From assembly GCA_049115495.1 (NCBI GenBank), contig JAGDZV010000015.1:62001-126000 (forward strand): 64,000 nt of DNA, read 5' to 3'. The DNA is from JACPUW01 sp049115495 (GTDB lineage Bacteria; Bacteroidota; Bacteroidia; CAILMK01; JACPUW01). The position numbers and the translations under genes were made by a program. Below the pieces are notes generated by a model. That model saw only the letters and a list, made by a program, of their open reading frames with translations. It made no database searches and was not told the DNA's origin. Shown piece by piece: positions 26,645-35,595 of the stretch (its first letter is position 1; every line of letters begins with the position of its first letter).

Positions 26645-28516
26645 TCAACAACCCTTCAAAATAACACAACCCAACGCCGGAACATCAATTTGCAGTATTC
26701 CGCCTTCTTGCTCAATTGTATTATTGGTCATTAAATCAACAACGCATTCTGGAAAGTTATTTAAGCTTACAGGCATAATCTTTTCTCTATCTCTATTGAA
26801 AACCACCCAAATGGTCTCTCCTTTATAGCTTCTTTCAAAACCAAAAAGATCACCATCGATATAAAAGGTATCGTATGTGCCTAGTTGCAAAGCTGGCTCA
26901 GCATTTCTGATGCCTATCATTTTTTTATAGAAGGCTAAAAGCCCTTTGTTTTGGCTAATTTTATCGGGTGTATGATTCGTTTGATTAGGGAAGGTGATTT
27001 CATCTTCATATTCAATATCATCCCAGATCATTGGCTTGCGGCAATCGGGATCGTTTGCACCCCACATGCCTATTTCATCTCCATAGTAAACCATTGGCGC
27101 GCCAACATAGGTCATCTGCATCATAACTAAAAGCTTTTGAAGGTCATAATCTAAATGTGAAGGTTTACGAGGATCATAGTCTGGATTTTCAATTGCCTTT
27201 GAAATACCGAAATAAGTACCCCAATCACGGTAGTTGCCAATGCCGCGGTTTTTTATCATTGAGCTGATTCTATTGGCATCATGGCTGCCCAGTAAGTTCT
27301 GATTTACATAGGCCACTCCTTTTGGGTAAAGTTCTCGCAGTTCTTTAAGCTTTTTGTCAAATTCAGCACCATCAATTCGCATTGAATCTTCGTACAAAAA
27401 ATACTCAGCACAGGTAAAAACAAAATTGTAGTTCATTTCGCCATCAAACTCATCGCCTTGCATGTAGGGCACTACTTTTTCGGGCACATCAACAATCTCG
27501 GCTACTAAATACGCTTCAGGGTTTAAATCTCTTACATGGACGCGCCAGTCTTTCCAAAAAGCATGATCTACACAAAAAGCTACATCTAAGCGCCAACCAT
27601 CAATGCCGTTTTCTTGTACGCCTTTTGGTTTCATCCAGCGTTCGGTAGCCGCAAAAATGTAGTTCTTAGGGCCTTCAACTATGCCGTTTTCGTCTTCTTT
27701 AAGTTCAGGAAGTGATTTAACGCCCCACCAACCCTTGTAGTCAAATTCGGTTCCTTTCTCGGGGTTGTCAAAGCTCTTTACCGTAAACCAATCTTTGTAT
27801 TTAGATTCTTCTTGTTTCTCTTTTAAATCTTTAAAGGCAAAGCTGTTGATGCCCATGTGATTGAAAACGCCGTCAAAAATCACCCTAATGCCTTTGGCGT
27901 GTGCTTTTTCAATTAATTCAAGCGCTAACAAATCGGCCTTAGTCCAAACCCAGGTTGTAGGATTACTTGGGTCTTCAGTTGCCATTAGCGCTCGGTCTCC
28001 ATCGGGATCAGGGCCAAAATTCGGGTCAATGTGATGGTATGTGGCGCCATCATATTTATGCAGGCTAGGTGCTTCAAAAACCGGATTTAAGTAAATGGCA
28101 TTTATGCCAAGCTCTTTAATATAATCTAACTTATCAATTACGCCTTGCAGATCGCCACCATAGCGCCTACGTAAAATGTGTTTCCAATATTCGGGTTCGC
28201 CATTAGCAAGTTCATAATCTTGTAATTTGTACCAATCGCTTCCCCAAGGGTGTATTTGCCAAACTTTGGGTGGCTCCATTGGGTCAGCACCCATTATGTT
28301 CTCTACTTTAGGATCGTTGCTAGGGTCGCCATTTCTAAACCTATCAGGAAATACCTGATACCAAATAGCACTTTTGGCCCACTGGGGCACAAATTCGTCT
28401 GAGAAGTTTTCTTCCATAGCATTTGGTATTTCTTCTTCCATTTTGGGCTCTTGTTTATTCTTACAAGCAGATAAAAGAATTGCCAAGGCGGCAATATTTA
28501 ATGCAAAGCGAAACAT
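26645..28516 (-). CDS. GH13 alpha-amylase-family lipoprotein (neopullulanase/cyclomaltodextrinase-like)
   Basis: Hydrolyses alpha-glucans; 623 residues with a lipobox (AILLSAC), so anchored in an envelope membrane, possibly on the surface. GH13 regions in order: WYQVFPDRF near the N-terminus, INAIYLNPVFEA, region I VIFDGVFNHMG, region II GWRLDVAF (nucleophile Asp), region III YLVAEIVD (acid/base Glu) and region IV LLGSHDANR (transition-state Asp). The WYQVFPDRF start and layout resemble neopullulanase/SusA-type enzymes. No susCD or regulator is adjacent. It belongs to no obvious operon. Confidence 0.92.
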   Translation of the reverse strand: MFRFALNIAALAILLSACKNKQEPKMEEEIPNAMEENFSDEFVPQWAKSAIWYQVFPDRFRNGDPSNDPKVENIMGADPMEPPKVWQIHPWGSDWYKLQDYELANGEPEYWKHILRRRYGGDLQGVIDKLDYIKELGINAIYLNPVFEAPSLHKYDGATYHHIDPNFGPDPDGDRALMATEDPSNPTTWVWTKADLLALELIEKAHAKGIRVIFDGVFNHMGINSFAFKDLKEKQEESKYKDWFTVKSFDNPEKGTEFDYKGWWGVKSLPELKEDENGIVEGPKNYIFAATERWMKPKGVQENGIDGWRLDVAFCVDHAFWKDWRVHVRDLNPEAYLVAEIVDVPEKVVPYMQGDEFDGEMNYNFVFTCAEYFLYEDSMRIDGAEFDKKLKELRELYPKGVAYVNQNLLGSHDANRISSMIKNRGIGNYRDWGTYFGISKAIENPDYDPRKPSHLDYDLQKLLVMMQMTYVGAPMVYYGDEIGMWGANDPDCRKPMIWDDIEYEDEITFPNQTNHTPDKISQNKGLLAFYKKMIGIRNAEPALQLGTYDTFYIDGDLFGFERSYKGETIWVVFNRDREKIMPVSLNNFPECVVDLMTNNTIEQEGGILQIDVPALGCVILKGC

Positions 28517-28902
28517 TGAATGTGAATTTGGAGGGAAGATAGAGTTTTATGAAAAATAGGCTGGCCTAGTATGTTCTAACAGTATGCTATAAATTGAAAT
28601 CCTTATTGGCATTATTTGAGTCTCCGCATGTTTACAAGTGTTCAAAACGTTTAATATTCGACCCATCCCCAGCCCTTCCCTCATCCATGGAAGGGAGCTT
28701 TTCTTTCCCTTTCAAGGGAAAGATGTCACGTTTTGACGTGACAGATAGGGTCGAAGGAGAATAAGTTGTAAAGTGGCGGAGAGTCATATGGCATTATAAT
28801 AAAGCCAATACATAATTGTGTGAAACAAGATTTTAAGAAATTGTCAACGCCCAAGGTGTTGTAGTTGCTATAAATTTTAGTGCTTAAGAAGAAAATTTAG
28901 TC
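28517..28902. repeat. Gene-free stretch containing a 99-bp cloverleaf repeat
   Basis: No gene is seen in 386 bases. At 28657-28755 an outer 8-bp stem TTCGACCC/GGGTCGAA encloses three perfect hairpins: CCCTTCC/GGAAGGG (28673-28695), CTTTCCCTT/AAGGGAAAG (28703-28722) and TGTCACGT/ACGTGACA (28724-28743). Such a four-way folded unit is non-random. It may be a dispersed repeat or a structured RNA. Confidence 0.65.
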
Positions 28903-30330
28903 CTATTCTTCTTCCTCTTCTTCGCGTTCTTTATTAGCCTTTTCTATTTCTTTCTTTCGCTTTTTGTCTTCCTTTTCTCTTTTCTTTTGTTCACGTCTTT
29001 TCTGACCTTCAGATTTCTCTTTGCCTTTTGCTTTACGCTTTTGGTTGCGTTTAAACTCCCTTTCGGTCATCATTCCGTTGTTACGGTAAACTTGGGCTGA
29101 ATCTGGCGCTACGCTACCCGAAGAATCAGAAGCAGTAGTTTCCATTTCAGGAGCACTTCTTAGTTCTTTCTTTAAATCTGGATCTACATCTGCCGCACAT
29201 CTAAAACCTATATAATCGGTACCCGCATTTTGCGGTAAAAACCTTCTGGCTCCACTTGTTAAGTAGTAGGCTCTATCATTCCAAGAGCCCCCTTTATATA
29301 CTCTCAAAATAGCGCCTGTTATATCCGTTTCTACTTCGGTTTCATTATCCTGACTTATACCCAAAGAGTCCATAATTCTTGCGAAAGTCTCATCAGGGGT
29401 AATAAAATTTTTATCGTTCCTTAAACTATCAGAATACATATCCTGGCCCGGGTTTTCTAGCGCCATAATGTCTTCTATTGTTACGGGGTTATATGCATCG
29501 CCAACCCACTCGGCCACATTGCCTGCCATATTATAAAGGCCAAATTCATTAGGCTCGTACATATAAACAGGAGCCGTAATTACCCCAGCATCGTTGGGTC
29601 GGTGGGCTAAGCCGCCTGCATCCCCTCGGCCGCGTTTAAAATTATGCATCATCTTGCCACGGCCAAACCCCAATTTCTGTCTTATGCTAAAGTACTTATC
29701 ATTGGTCATGTTTTGCTCGTTAAAGCTCCAATTGGCCATACTTGCATACTCCCACTCCAGTTCGGTAGGTAGTCTTATTACCACCGAGTCTTCAGACATA
29801 GAATCAAGCTCATTTATTCTTGCCGTGCGCCACTCGCAATACAAATTGGCTTGTACCCAGGTAACGCCTACCACAGGGTAGAACTGAAAAGCAGGATGGC
29901 GCAAATAATTTCTCACAAAAGGTTCATTATAGCTCATTGGCCTATGCCAAGCCTGAGAATCAGGCAGTGCAAACCGATACTCCATGGGGTCTCCGCCCAC
30001 CTTTCTCAACCAATTTAAGTAGGCTGAGTAACTTTGGTTTGTAACTTCTGTTTGATCTATGTAAAATGCTTCAACATCTTGAATATGTGGCAAGGTATTC
30101 TTATCCCCTGTAGTCACTTCGTCAAGCTCGCCCATTATAAACCTGCCACTTGGTATATAAACCATGTTGGCTGGCGCTTTTTTTAGCACTTCTTTGCGGC
30201 CTTTTCGGTTGCGTTTCCAATCATTATACTGGCCACCATATGGGTGCTTTTTGCACGCCGAAAAAAGCAATGGCAGCAAAATAACCGATGCTAATCCGTA
30301 AAAAACTGCCTTATTTAAGAACCGATTCAT
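28903..30330 (-). CDS. gldJ: GldJ-type gliding motility/T9SS lipoprotein
   Basis: 475 residues with a lipobox (LLPLLFSAC). Residues ~55-395 form a formylglycine-generating-enzyme-like (SUMF1/FGE-sulfatase) domain without the enzyme's activity being implied: MVYIPSGRFIMGELDE, FYIDQTEVTNQSY and the GldJ-like stretch YNEPFVRNYLRHPAFQFYP. GldJ stabilises GldK and the other components of the T9SS/gliding machine. The C-terminal ~60 residues are a highly charged Lys/Arg/Glu tail ending in six Glu, unlike the GldJ I know. The neighbours are a GH13 gene and metG, not the usual T9SS genes, so a paralogue is possible. Confidence 0.75.
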   Translation of the reverse strand: MNRFLNKAVFYGLASVILLPLLFSACKKHPYGGQYNDWKRNRKGRKEVLKKAPANMVYIPSGRFIMGELDEVTTGDKNTLPHIQDVEAFYIDQTEVTNQSYSAYLNWLRKVGGDPMEYRFALPDSQAWHRPMSYNEPFVRNYLRHPAFQFYPVVGVTWVQANLYCEWRTARINELDSMSEDSVVIRLPTELEWEYASMANWSFNEQNMTNDKYFSIRQKLGFGRGKMMHNFKRGRGDAGGLAHRPNDAGVITAPVYMYEPNEFGLYNMAGNVAEWVGDAYNPVTIEDIMALENPGQDMYSDSLRNDKNFITPDETFARIMDSLGISQDNETEVETDITGAILRVYKGGSWNDRAYYLTSGARRFLPQNAGTDYIGFRCAADVDPDLKKELRSAPEMETTASDSSGSVAPDSAQVYRNNGMMTEREFKRNQKRKAKGKEKSEGQKRREQKKREKEDKKRKKEIEKANKEREEEEEE

Positions 30331-30363
30331 GTAGTTTGATGGCGTGAAAATAATATCTAATTG

Positions 30364-32400
30364 TTAAGCAACTGTACTTCCGTTGTTTACCTCATTGCTT
30401 GGCTCAACGAACTTTAAGCTACCGTCTGCATCTTCAACCATTAAAATCATGCCTTCACTCTCCACTCCGCGAAGCTTTCTTGGCGCCAGGTTAACTAGCA
30501 TAGAAACCTGTTTTCCAACAACTTCATCAGGTTTGTGATACTCCGCTATACCTGAAACTACGGTTCTAGTTTCAAAGCCAAGATCAACGGTAAGTTTTAA
30601 CAGTTTCTTTGCTTTTGGCATTTTCTCAGCCGCAGTAATTTTTCCAATTCTTATATCAAGCTTGGTAAAATCTTCAAACTGAATAGTGTCTTTTACGGGC
30701 TCGTATGTAGGCGCTTTAGCTTCGGCTGCTTTCTCTTCTAGTTTCTGTACTTGTGCTTGCACAAATTTGTCGTCTATTTTAGTAAAGAAATGACCTGGGT
30801 TTTCAATTTGAGCTCCTTCTGCTAATAGCACATTCCCTGCATCATCCCATTTTTTATCGCTAATTGCTAATACATCTTTAATTCTAGACGAAGTAAAAGG
30901 TAAAAAAGGCTCGCAAGTAATAGCCAAACTCGCTACAATTTGAGCGCTTATATTTAGTACAGTACCTGCTCTTTCAGCATCTGTTTTTAGCAATTTCCAA
31001 GGTTCGGTTTCGGTTAGGTATTTATTACCCAATCTTGCCAGATTCATCCACTCACCTAGTGCTTCTTTAAATCTAAATTTCTCAATGGCCGCCCCAATTT
31101 TATTAGGAAAAGCCTTTAGCTCAGCTAGTGTATTATTGTCAAGCTCTGTTAAGTTGACAGCCGCAGGAACTTTAGAATCAAAGTTTTTAGCGGTAAGTAC
31201 AAAAACACGGTTTACCAAATTGCCAAATACAGCAACAAGCTCGTTGTTGTTTCGGTCTTTATAGTCTTGCCAATTAAAATCGGCGTCTTTTCCTTCTGGC
31301 ATATTGGCGCTAAGCACATAGCGCAGCACATCTTCTTTGCCCGGAACATCTTCTAAATACTCATGAAGCCATACGGCCCAGTTCTTTGATGTTGAAAATT
31401 TCTCACCTTCAAGATTCAAGAATTCATTGGCTGGCACATTATCGGGCACAATGTATTCGCCATGTGCCTTTAGCATTGATGGAAAGAAAATACAATGAAA
31501 TACTATATTGTCTTTTCCTATAAAATGTACCAAACGTGTGTCTTCGTCTTTCCAATATGGTTCCCAATCTTTACCCGTTTGTTGCGCCCATTCTTTGGTT
31601 GATGAAATATAACCGATTGGTGCATCAAACCAAACGTAAAGCACTTTACCGTCAGCATCAGTTCTTGGTACGGGCACACCCCAATCAAGATCTCTTGTAA
31701 CGGCTCTTGGTTGTAGGCCAGCATCTAACCAGCTTTTTACCTGTCCATAAACATTTGCTTTCCATTCGGTGTGGTCTTCAAGCACCCATTTCTCTAGCCA
31801 CTCTTGAAACTGATCTAATGGAAAATACCAATGAGATGTTTCTTTTAAAACCGGTGTTTCGCCACTAAGGGTTGATACAGGGTTTATTAAATCAGTAGCA
31901 TTTAATGAGCTACCACAACTTTCGCATTGATCGCCATATGCTTCGGCATTTCCGCATTTAGGGCAAGTACCTTTTACATATCGATCGGCCAAAAATTGGT
32001 TGTGCTTGGCATCATAAAGCTGCTGGGTAGTTTCTTGCTTTAAAATGTCTTTTTGGTCAAGTACTTTAAAAAACTCCTGAGCAGTTTCTTTATGAAGATC
32101 TGTTGATGTTCTTGAATACCAATCAAAAGATATTCCTAGACTCTTTAATGAGTCTCTAACCAGTGGATGGTATTTATCTATAATATCTCTTGGTGTAATG
32201 CCTTCTCTAATTGCCCTTAAAGTAATAGCCATTCCATTTTCGTCGCTTCCGCAGATGTACAAAACATCTTCGCCCTTGCTTCTAAGGTAGCGAACATATA
32301 TATCGGCTGGTAAAAAGCAACCTACCAAATGGCCAAAGTGAATTGGACCGTTTACGTAAGGCAGTGCCGATGTTACCGTATGGCGTTTATAGTTTTTCAT
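30364..32400 (-). CDS. metG: Methionyl-tRNA synthetase
   Basis: Charges tRNA-Met with methionine; 678 residues. The HIGH signature reads HFGH at 21-24 and the KMSKS loop reads KFSTSK. Zinc-knuckle cysteines appear as CPKCGNAEAYGDQCESCG. The C-terminal ~110 residues are a Trbp111-type tRNA-binding domain (FTKLDIRIGKITAAEKMPKA), as in dimeric MetRS. Divided from gldJ by 33 nt downstream, possibly co-transcribed. Confidence 0.97.
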   Translation of the reverse strand: MKNYKRHTVTSALPYVNGPIHFGHLVGCFLPADIYVRYLRSKGEDVLYICGSDENGMAITLRAIREGITPRDIIDKYHPLVRDSLKSLGISFDWYSRTSTDLHKETAQEFFKVLDQKDILKQETTQQLYDAKHNQFLADRYVKGTCPKCGNAEAYGDQCESCGSSLNATDLINPVSTLSGETPVLKETSHWYFPLDQFQEWLEKWVLEDHTEWKANVYGQVKSWLDAGLQPRAVTRDLDWGVPVPRTDADGKVLYVWFDAPIGYISSTKEWAQQTGKDWEPYWKDEDTRLVHFIGKDNIVFHCIFFPSMLKAHGEYIVPDNVPANEFLNLEGEKFSTSKNWAVWLHEYLEDVPGKEDVLRYVLSANMPEGKDADFNWQDYKDRNNNELVAVFGNLVNRVFVLTAKNFDSKVPAAVNLTELDNNTLAELKAFPNKIGAAIEKFRFKEALGEWMNLARLGNKYLTETEPWKLLKTDAERAGTVLNISAQIVASLAITCEPFLPFTSSRIKDVLAISDKKWDDAGNVLLAEGAQIENPGHFFTKIDDKFVQAQVQKLEEKAAEAKAPTYEPVKDTIQFEDFTKLDIRIGKITAAEKMPKAKKLLKLTVDLGFETRTVVSGIAEYHKPDEVVGKQVSMLVNLAPRKLRGVESEGMILMVEDADGSLKFVEPSNEVNNGSTVA

Positions 32401-32422
32401 GACTACAGTTAAAAATACGCTG

Positions 32423-32430
32423 CAAAGGTA
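32423..32430 (-). promoter_or_regulatory. metG -7 box (TACCTTTG)
   Basis: A TAnnTTTG match on the minus strand 22 nt upstream of the metG ATG. A clear -33 TTTG is not seen. Confidence 0.4.
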
Positions 32431-32496
32431 TCTCTATAAATTGTGTAGGTGAAAGGAAAATTAATACGCCTAGCTTTAAAGCGCGTATTTTACTTC

Positions 32497-34188
32497 TTAC
32501 TTAGAAACAGGAGCCGAGAAAGGGCTTTTAGGGAGCTCTGCATTTTGTTGTTTTGGAGGGGCTAAATCGCCTTCTTTTGTTGGTAACTCACCTTCAAGCT
32601 CATTAGTACCAATAGGTGTATTGCTTACAGTTCTGGTTTTTACTGACTTAAAGATTTGATCGGCAGTATATGGCCTTTCATTGCCTTTCCATTTAAAATC
32701 ATTGATCATTAGGCTTTTAGGGTTTACCTCTTTGGCGGGGGTTACAAAACTTTCTCCTTTTTGAATAAATGCCAGTGCCTTAATACCTTTTTGCCCAAAT
32801 CTTATTATGGCTTTTTGAGCTGTAACATCGTTAACTCCTACAAGTGCTGTATCGCCTTCAAGCACATAGTATATTGCTCTTGCGGTACTGTGTACATCTA
32901 CTTTCTTTATATCTCCTTTCTTAAAATAGGCGGTCATGCTATCGCCAGCTATTTGATCGTATTGCTCAAATGGATGCTTTTGCCCCATTAGTGCATTTCC
33001 TTTTAAGAAAACTTGCTCAATGCCATTATCGCCCAACTTGGCTCTAATATTTAAACCTGTAATCTGAAAACTATCCATCCAAAAGATGGGGTCGCCATGA
33101 TAATCTATTATGGAATCACTTTGAAAATAGGCCATTGAATCGCATGTGGCTTGGTATGATCTATTGTAGATACGCACATTATAATATGCAAGGGCTATAC
33201 GTTTAGTTTTTGTGCTGTCATAAAAGATCTTAAGCGTATCGCTACTTAAGTAGAGTGTATCTTCACCTTCATACTGAATCATTTGAAGACTATCAGTAAT
33301 CATATAGGAATCATCGTTTTTGTCAAACTCTGCATAGTTGCCTTGTACATCAAGATTCTTAACCGTATCAACCAAATGTGCCCTTTTGTAAGCAAAGCCT
33401 AAACCGGTTTTAGAGTTGAAATAGAGGCTGTCTCCATCAAGTGTTTGTCCTTTGTCTCTAAGTAATGAGTTTTTACCCAATTTTACTTCGTTACCCTTTG
33501 AATAAAACACTCCGTTTTCGCAATATAAATATTGACCTTCTTTGGTATTGATATGACTTGGGCCGTTAAAATAGCTGTTTTCGTTGGCTATATTATATCT
33601 TAATGTATCTGTTCTTACATTATAATCTGGGTTTTTTAGCCTTACATGTTTCTTAAAATACATGTCTTTGCTCTTGGCGTAGTAATACCCTTTTATGCTG
33701 CTTAATCTATTTGGGCCATCAGTAATAAATGCCGAATCTACGTAGTAAGCAATTTCATTAGCCATATCATAATACAAAGCCTTTGTAGTAAGTGTCATTT
33801 TACCGTCGGTCATAAATACACGTTCTCCCCTTACATCAAGCTTTTCTTCTTTTTCATTGTAAAAAAGCTCGTCTCCTGTAAGCATTAATGTATCACCTTG
33901 ATTAAATCGAACATTATCATAAGCGTATATCTCTTCGTCTTCAACAAACTGAATTGCACTATCGCACTTGAAAATTACATTGTCTTTTTTAAAAGCCACA
34001 TTGCCCACCAAAACCCTTACTCGTTTGCCATCAATCTTTTTATAGCTCAGCTCATCAAGACTTATTACTTCTACTTTTCCACCACCAACTTTACTTTTTT
34101 CATCTTCGTTTTGTGCTAATAAATTTGATGGAATTAGGCTTATAAGCGTAAAAAAAGCAGATATAAAAGAAAATCTATTAATTGTCAT
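32497..34188 (-). CDS. OstA/LptA-like LPS transport protein
   Basis: 563 residues with a signal peptide ending NLLAQ. Repeating short beta strands (VRVLVGNVAFKKDNVIFKCD, LMLTGDELFYNEKEEKLDVR, YNVRTDTLRYN) are the stacked beta-jellyroll pattern of the OstA_N/LptA family, repeated several times. It is therefore a long periplasmic bridge-like protein that probably helps move LPS to the outer membrane. The C-terminal ~70 residues are Pro-rich and low complexity. It overlaps the SprT-like gene upstream by 11 bp, so the two share a transcript. Confidence 0.86.
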   Translation of the reverse strand: MTINRFSFISAFFTLISLIPSNLLAQNEDEKSKVGGGKVEVISLDELSYKKIDGKRVRVLVGNVAFKKDNVIFKCDSAIQFVEDEEIYAYDNVRFNQGDTLMLTGDELFYNEKEEKLDVRGERVFMTDGKMTLTTKALYYDMANEIAYYVDSAFITDGPNRLSSIKGYYYAKSKDMYFKKHVRLKNPDYNVRTDTLRYNIANENSYFNGPSHINTKEGQYLYCENGVFYSKGNEVKLGKNSLLRDKGQTLDGDSLYFNSKTGLGFAYKRAHLVDTVKNLDVQGNYAEFDKNDDSYMITDSLQMIQYEGEDTLYLSSDTLKIFYDSTKTKRIALAYYNVRIYNRSYQATCDSMAYFQSDSIIDYHGDPIFWMDSFQITGLNIRAKLGDNGIEQVFLKGNALMGQKHPFEQYDQIAGDSMTAYFKKGDIKKVDVHSTARAIYYVLEGDTALVGVNDVTAQKAIIRFGQKGIKALAFIQKGESFVTPAKEVNPKSLMINDFKWKGNERPYTADQIFKSVKTRTVSNTPIGTNELEGELPTKEGDLAPPKQQNAELPKSPFSAPVSK

Positions 34189-34795
34189 TTACAGGGTTTA
34201 CCTCAGCCAATGCGCTGAAGTAATATTTTTTATGTGTACCAACTTCAAAACAAGAGTAACGCTTGCGCAATTTGCGTTCCACCTTAAAAAGTCTGTTTCT
34301 AAATACAAATCTATCACCGGGGTTTAGATCTCCTACCCTAACCACATTTTCATTTTGCGGGTTGTATGCTTCTAATGCCAAATAAAGGCTCTCATCGGTA
34401 CAAGAAGAAGCCGCTGGGTTTTGCATATAATTGATCAAACTCTTAGCTATATCATCAGGAAAAACCTTTTGCTCTAAGTGTGGAAGCATCAACTGCTGAA
34501 AATATGATTTCCACTCAACACCATGAGGTGCTACTCTATTACCGTAGGTTTTGAAATTATATAAATGAGCGATTTCATGCACTAAGGTTACCAAAAACGC
34601 ATATTGATTAAGGTTGCCGTTTACGCTGATTTTGTGTGGAATATCTTTTCGGTGCGGTGGACGGTAATCACCAAGTTTGGTTTTTCTTGGTCTAGAAATT
34701 CTCAGATTCACGTCATTGCGAACCAAATGTGGTTCTACAAGGCCAAAGGTGCCTTCAGGAATATATTTTTTAAGTGCTTCGAAAGGGCTGCTCAC
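34178..34795 (-). CDS. SprT-like zinc metalloprotease
   Basis: 205 residues, no signal peptide. The metal site is HEIAH at 73-77 within LVTLVHEIAHLYNF, with a likely third ligand in VAPHGVEWK. This is the SprT/Spartan-like fold, whose eukaryotic relatives cut DNA-protein crosslinks; bacterial roles are poorly defined. The C-terminal part has RKLRKRYSCFEVGTHKKYYF, similar to the SprT zinc-ribbon region but with only one visible Cys. The 3' end overlaps the start of the OstA-like gene by 11 bp. Confidence 0.85.
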   Translation of the reverse strand: MSSPFEALKKYIPEGTFGLVEPHLVRNDVNLRISRPRKTKLGDYRPPHRKDIPHKISVNGNLNQYAFLVTLVHEIAHLYNFKTYGNRVAPHGVEWKSYFQQLMLPHLEQKVFPDDIAKSLINYMQNPAASSCTDESLYLALEAYNPQNENVVRVGDLNPGDRFVFRNRLFKVERKLRKRYSCFEVGTHKKYYFSALAEVNPVNDN

Positions 34796-34823
34796 AGACG
34801 CTCAATATTGCCCGCAAAGAAAA

Positions 34824-35093
34824 CTATTCCTCTTTATCTCTCAATCTTGGATTTACAGGGTTTGCTTTTACGCGAACAGTTTTTACATCTTCATAAAAGT
34901 GTTGCTCAAAAGTATGCTCAGATGGTTCTCCATCTTTTAACACGCGATATACCATCCAAATTACGAATACTGGCGAAACGGCCCAAGATGCTATAATTAC
35001 TATATCAGGAATACCCAAATATGGCGATATGGCATGAATCATAAGGTAAAGCGTAGTAAGTAGAATTGGAAGTTTAATAGGTTTCATCTGCAA
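34824..35093 (-). CDS. Small two-helix membrane protein
   Basis: 89 residues with two hydrophobic helices (~8-26 and ~29-48) and a polar, basic C-terminal tail (VRVKANPVNPRLRDKEE). Met3 is an equally good start. It sits 28 nt upstream of the SprT-like gene on the same strand, so it may be the first gene of that unit. Function unknown. Confidence 0.65.
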   Translation of the reverse strand: MQMKPIKLPILLTTLYLMIHAISPYLGIPDIVIIASWAVSPVFVIWMVYRVLKDGEPSEHTFEQHFYEDVKTVRVKANPVNPRLRDKEE

Positions 35094-35218
35094 TTGGGCT
35101 TTTGAAAAGAAACCTGACTTGCTCTAAATGGTTGAGAATTAATGTCTAAATGTTTGTGAATTGTTGTTTTGAATGAGATTTTGAACCCCCTTGAGAGTTG
35201 CTGCCTTTTACATTAAAA

Positions 35219-35587
35219 TCAAGAAAAAACAACCTTACCCAACCAAATCATAAGAATACAGCCCACAACATTTAATAATAAATAGCCGATTGAGTGAGCA
35301 ATTTGACTAGCTGAACTCAATTGAAAAAAGTCCATTGCAAAAGTGCTCATTGTGGTTAGCGATCCGCAAAAACCAACCATTAATAGAAGCTTATATTCTT
35401 GAGAAAGGTGCTTTGGGTTAAAAACTCCAAAAAGCATAGCAGATAAGAGTAGGCTACCAACAAGGTTTACCAGCAAGGTTCCTATTGGAAATGAACCCAT
35501 TTTACCCTGCAGCCAGCTGCTAACTCCAAAACGAGCAATTGCTCCAAAGAAACCTCCTAAACCTACTATTAGCGCTTTAATGAGCAA
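35219..35587 (-). CDS. crcB: Fluoride ion channel Fluc/CrcB
   Basis: Exports toxic fluoride through the inner membrane as an antiparallel dimer; 122 residues, four TM helices. Family signatures: GGFFGAIARFGVS, IGTLLVNLVGS (pore Asn) and GFCGSLTTMSTFAMD, which contains the central-sodium-site TTxSTF motif. It lies 8 nt downstream of the AGCS symporter gene, so the two are co-transcribed. No fluoride riboswitch was recognised in the 5' region of that unit. Confidence 0.95.
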   Translation of the reverse strand: MLIKALIVGLGGFFGAIARFGVSSWLQGKMGSFPIGTLLVNLVGSLLLSAMLFGVFNPKHLSQEYKLLLMVGFCGSLTTMSTFAMDFFQLSSASQIAHSIGYLLLNVVGCILMIWLGKVVFS

Positions 35588-35595
35588 ATCAATTC

